From Hallerella sp964587155 (GTDB lineage Bacteria; Fibrobacterota; Fibrobacteria; Fibrobacterales; Fibrobacteraceae): a stretch of DNA of 8,823 nt. This document shows positions 5,946-8,823 of this stretch, piece after piece. The notes below the pieces were generated by a model. It saw only the letters and a program-made list of their open reading frames with translations. It was not told the DNA's origin and did no database searches. The first letter of the stretch is position 1. Every line of letters begins with the position of its first letter. The position numbers were made by a program, and so were the translations under genes. Where the stretch lies: positions 1-8,823 of the forward strand of contig CAZPKF010000032.1 in assembly GCA_964587155.1 (NCBI GenBank), in the 5' to 3' direction.

Positions 5946-8823
5946 TCAACCGACAAATTCACGAGCGTTTCGGAACAGCTTCATCCACGGAGCATCTTCG
6001 CCCCAATCCGCCGGATGCCAACTGTTCTGGACCGTGCGGAAAACGCGTTCCGGGTGCGGCATCATAATAAGTGCGCGTCCGTCAGCGCTTGTCAATCCGG
6101 TGATGCCAAACGGAGAACCGTTCGGATTCAACGGATAACGTTCCGTGTAATCGTGTTTTCCATCCACATAACGGAGGCTGACAAGGCCTGTTTTCAAACA
6201 GGCTTCGGCGGCTTCACGCGTCGGGAATTCCGCACGGCCTTCTCCGTGCGCAACGGCTATCGGCAAAACAGAACCAGCCATTCCTTTGAGAAGGACAGAC
6301 GGCGTTTCTTCCACTTTCAAGCTCACAAAACGGGCTTCGAAACGTTCCGAAAGGTTTTGTACAAAGCGCGGCCAATGAGAAGCTCCCGGAATCAAATCCT
6401 TCAAGTTGGAAACCATCTGGCAGCCGTTGCAAATGCCCAGGGTAAACGTGTTCTCGCGATGGAAGAATGCTTCAAATTCTTTCCGCGCACGCGAGTTGAA
6501 CAAAATACTTTTTGCCCAACCTTCGCCAGCGCCCAAAACGTCTCCGTAGCTGAATCCGCCACAAGCGACCATGCCTTGGAAATCCGAGAGGGAAACCTTT
6601 CCAGAAAGAATGTCCGTCATGTGTACGTCGATGGAATCAAATCCCGCGCGGTCAAACGCCGCCGCCATTTCGACTTCGCCGTTAATTCCCTGTTCACGGA
6701 GAATGGCCATTTTCGGACGGCTTTCGTAATCCTTTTTGACTGCGACATCAAAAGTCAACTTAGGCGTGATACCCGGATCGTCTTGTTCGAGCTTTAAACG
6801 GTATTCGCTTTCGGCACATTCCGGATTGTCGCGAAGGGCTGCAATACGCCGCGTCGTATCGCTCCAGATGGCGCGCAATTCGGAAAGACCTTCGGCGTAA
6901 TCGAAGACTTTGAATTGATACGAGTCGTTTGTCGTTCCCACATCCCAAACAGATTCTGCAAGTCCCGCATCGGCAAAAGCCTTCTTGACCGCCTCAACAT
7001 CACTTTCGGCAACTTGAATGAGGGCTCCCAATTCTTCGTTGAAAAGAACTTCGATTGGCGTTCCGGGCAACGCGCTCACGTCGAGAGTCACGCCCAAATG
7101 CCCGGCAAAAGCCATTTCAAGGGCAGCGACAAAAAGTCCGCCATCCGACTTGTCGTGATAAGCGAGAATTTTCCCGCTGCGGTTCAACTTCTGAATCGTT
7201 TCAAAGAAGGCGCGGAGTTCTGCCGCACTTTCTACGTCCGGAGCTTCGTTTCCGAGTTCACAGAACACTTGGGCGGCAATGGATGCTCCCATGCGATGCT
7301 TTCCGTGTGCCAAATCAACAAGGAGAAGTCGGGATGGTTTATTCTGCAATACCGGAGTAAGGGTAATGCGGGCGTCCGCAACCGGAGCAAATGCGCTGAT
7401 AACAACAGAAATCGGGGCAGTGACATTGTGTTCGCCCTTTTCGTCTTTCCAAACGGTGCTCATGCTCATGGAATCCTTGCCGACTGGAATGGTAATTCCC
7501 AATTCCGGACAAAGTTCCATGCCAATCGCCTTGACCGCTTCGTAAAGGTCGGCTCCATCGCCTTCGTAATTGGGAGAAGCCATCCAGTTTGCCGAAAGAT
7601 TTATCCGTCCCATGTCGTCGACATTTGCCGCCGCCATGTTCGTCAGAGCTTCGGCTACCGCCATTCTGGCACTGGCCGCCGGGGAAATCAGGGCAACAGG
7701 AGCCCGTTCGCCGATACTCATCGCTTCGCCTTCAAACGAATCCAGAGTCGAGGTAGTCACGGCAACATCTGCAACGGGCACCTGCCACGGTCCGACCATC
7801 TGATCCCGAGAAATCATCCCGGTGACGGAACGGTCGCCAATCGTAATCAAGAACGTTTTGTCGGCGACGCTGGGATTCGAAAGGACGCGTTTTGCCACTT
7901 CTGCAATCGTCTGGGAATCCAAAACGGGAGTCGGCCCAAGCGGACGCTTTTCCGAACGGTTGTTGCGAATCATCCGGGGCGGCTTGCCAAGCAATACGTT
8001 CAACGGCATATCGACAGGCGTATTCTGGAAATGCGAATCCGTCAGCGTTAAGCGTTTTTGTTCCACGGCTGTTCCCACAACCGCATAAGGGCAGCGTTCC
8101 CGTTTGCAAATCGCATCAAAAATTTCAAGCTTGTCTTGAGGAACGGCAATTACATAGCGTTCTTGAGATTCGTTGCTCCAAATTTCGTAAGGGCTCATGC
8201 CCGGTTCATCGTTGGGCACCTTGCGAAGTTCAAACTGGCCGCCTAAGCCGCCATCATTCACCAGTTCCGGGAAAGCGTTTGAAAGTCCACCCGCACCAAC
8301 ATCGTGGATGAAAGAAATCGGATTGTCCTTTTCTAACGCCCAGCAGCGGTCGATGACTTCTTGACAACGGCGTTGCATTTCCGGATTGCCGCGTTGGACA
8401 CTGGCAAAATCCAAGTCTTCGTTTCCGCTTCCGCTGGTAAGCGAACTCGCCGCTCCACCGCCAAGTCCGATGAGCATCGCCGGCCCACCCAAAGCGATCA
8501 AAGCGTCTCCCGGATTGATATGCCCTTTTGCGATAAATTCCTCTTTGATATTTCCCAAACCGCCGGCCAGCATAATCGGCTTATGATAACCGCGGATTTC
8601 CTTTCCTTTCGTCGCCGGGACTTCTTCTTCAAATGTACGGAAATATCCCAAAATATTCGGGCGGCCAAATTCATTGTTGAACGCAGCACCTCCGAGAGGC
8701 CCTTCGATCATGATGTCCAACGGAGACGCCAATCGGGATGGATTTCCAAAATCCTTTTCCCAAGGCTGTTCAAATCCTGGAATTTTCAAATTCGAAACAC
8801 TGTATCCCGTAAGCCCCGCTTTG
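5946..8823 (-). CDS. purL: Phosphoribosylformylglycinamidine synthase, large single-chain PurL (N-terminus outside window)
   Basis: Catalyses ATP- and glutamine-dependent conversion of FGAR to FGAM, the fourth step of de novo purine synthesis, in the cytoplasm. The frame is open to the window edge. The visible 958 residues begin AGLTGYSVSNLKIPGFEQPW, matching the interior of the roughly 1295-residue E. coli type, so about 330 N-terminal residues are missing. The TTG at 8787-8789 is an internal Leu codon, not the start. The synthetase part shows GGAAFNNEFGRP, LGGPAMLIGLGGGAASS, FIHDVGAGGLSNA, NESQERY, LSANWM, GKDSMSM and YHDKSDGG. The C-terminal class I glutamine amidotransferase domain has LGICNGCQ, with the nucleophile Cys encoded at 6429-6431, and MMPHPERVF, with catalytic His at 6054-6056 and Glu at 6048-6050. 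Sequence similarity to the proteobacterial fused form is high throughout, and no key residue is missing. It is probably the upstream gene of an operon with the lipoprotein and ychF. The promoter lies outside the window. Confidence 0.97.
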   Translation of the reverse strand, partial: KAGLTGYSVSNLKIPGFEQPWEKDFGNPSRLASPLDIMIEGPLGGAAFNNEFGRPNILGYFRTFEEEVPATKGKEIRGYHKPIMLAGGLGNIKEEFIAKGHINPGDALIALGGPAMLIGLGGGAASSLTSGSGNEDLDFASVQRGNPEMQRRCQEVIDRCWALEKDNPISFIHDVGAGGLSNAFPELVNDGGLGGQFELRKVPNDEPGMSPYEIWSNESQERYVIAVPQDKLEIFDAICKRERCPYAVVGTAVEQKRLTLTDSHFQNTPVDMPLNVLLGKPPRMIRNNRSEKRPLGPTPVLDSQTIAEVAKRVLSNPSVADKTFLITIGDRSVTGMISRDQMVGPWQVPVADVAVTTSTLDSFEGEAMSIGERAPVALISPAASARMAVAEALTNMAAANVDDMGRINLSANWMASPNYEGDGADLYEAVKAIGMELCPELGITIPVGKDSMSMSTVWKDEKGEHNVTAPISVVISAFAPVADARITLTPVLQNKPSRLLLVDLAHGKHRMGASIAAQVFCELGNEAPDVESAAELRAFFETIQKLNRSGKILAYHDKSDGGLFVAALEMAFAGHLGVTLDVSALPGTPIEVLFNEELGALIQVAESDVEAVKKAFADAGLAESVWDVGTTNDSYQFKVFDYAEGLSELRAIWSDTTRRIAALRDNPECAESEYRLKLEQDDPGITPKLTFDVAVKKDYESRPKMAILREQGINGEVEMAAAFDRAGFDSIDVHMTDILSGKVSLSDFQGMVACGGFSYGDVLGAGEGWAKSILFNSRARKEFEAFFHRENTFTLGICNGCQMVSNLKDLIPGASHWPRFVQNLSERFEARFVSLKVEETPSVLLKGMAGSVLPIAVAHGEGRAEFPTREAAEACLKTGLVSLRYVDGKHDYTERYPLNPNGSPFGITGLTSADGRALIMMPHPERVFRTVQNSWHPADWGEDAPWMKLFRNAREFVG

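Noticed and set aside
6015..6797. Plus-strand open frame (260 codons) opposite the purL 3' part
   Set aside because: Antisense to the conserved amidotransferase domain of PurL; no family resemblance or ribosome binding site.
6915..8051. Long plus-strand open frame (378 codons) opposite purL
   Set aside because: It lies entirely antisense to highly conserved PurL sequence, has no recognisable domain and a composition (Arg, Ser, His-rich) typical of a shadow frame.

Overview
The window looks like chromosomal DNA from Fibrobacter or a close relative. Three independent signs agree: FISUMP domains (the Fibrobacter succinogenes major paralogous domain) in serine-rich lipoproteins, a secreted GH26 glycanase ending in a basic, Por/type-IX-like C-terminal tail, and a large single-chain PurL beside ordinary housekeeping genes. 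No mobile element, CRISPR array, tRNA or rRNA was recognised.

Left part, plus strand (1-1617): the last 70 codons of one FISUMP gene, then after 61 bases a complete FISUMP lipoprotein gene that carries two FISUMP domains in one chain. The protein has a lipobox, a serine-rich linker containing a 48-bp tandem repeat, and two domains offset by exactly 179 codons at their starts. The three domain ends in the window look like products of duplication. A perfect 15-bp hairpin (1754-1786) lies between this gene and the converging glycanase gene and can serve as a terminator for both strands.

Middle, minus strand (1816-3747): a 643-residue secreted GH26 enzyme, most likely an endo-beta-mannanase. It has a signal peptide, a catalytic domain with both catalytic glutamates, a beta-sandwich region that is probably carbohydrate-binding, and a C-terminal sorting tail. 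It has its own 5' region and a strong ribosome binding site, and is separated from the genes upstream by a hairpin (3865-3890).

Right part, minus strand (3932-8823): in transcription order purL (5' end outside the window), an unrecognised lipoprotein gene, and ychF. The lipoprotein ATG follows the purL stop after only three bases and in the same frame, and no terminator is visible before ychF, so the three are probably co-transcribed. PurL makes FGAM in purine synthesis and YchF is a conserved ATPase linked to ribosomes. The lipoprotein between them is envelope-directed and its job is unknown.

Most of the window is well-known gene families. The points most worth a second look are the double-FISUMP lipoprotein with its expandable linker, the orphan lipoprotein coupled to purL, and the glycanase's unassigned middle module. 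I found no convincing new multi-gene system.
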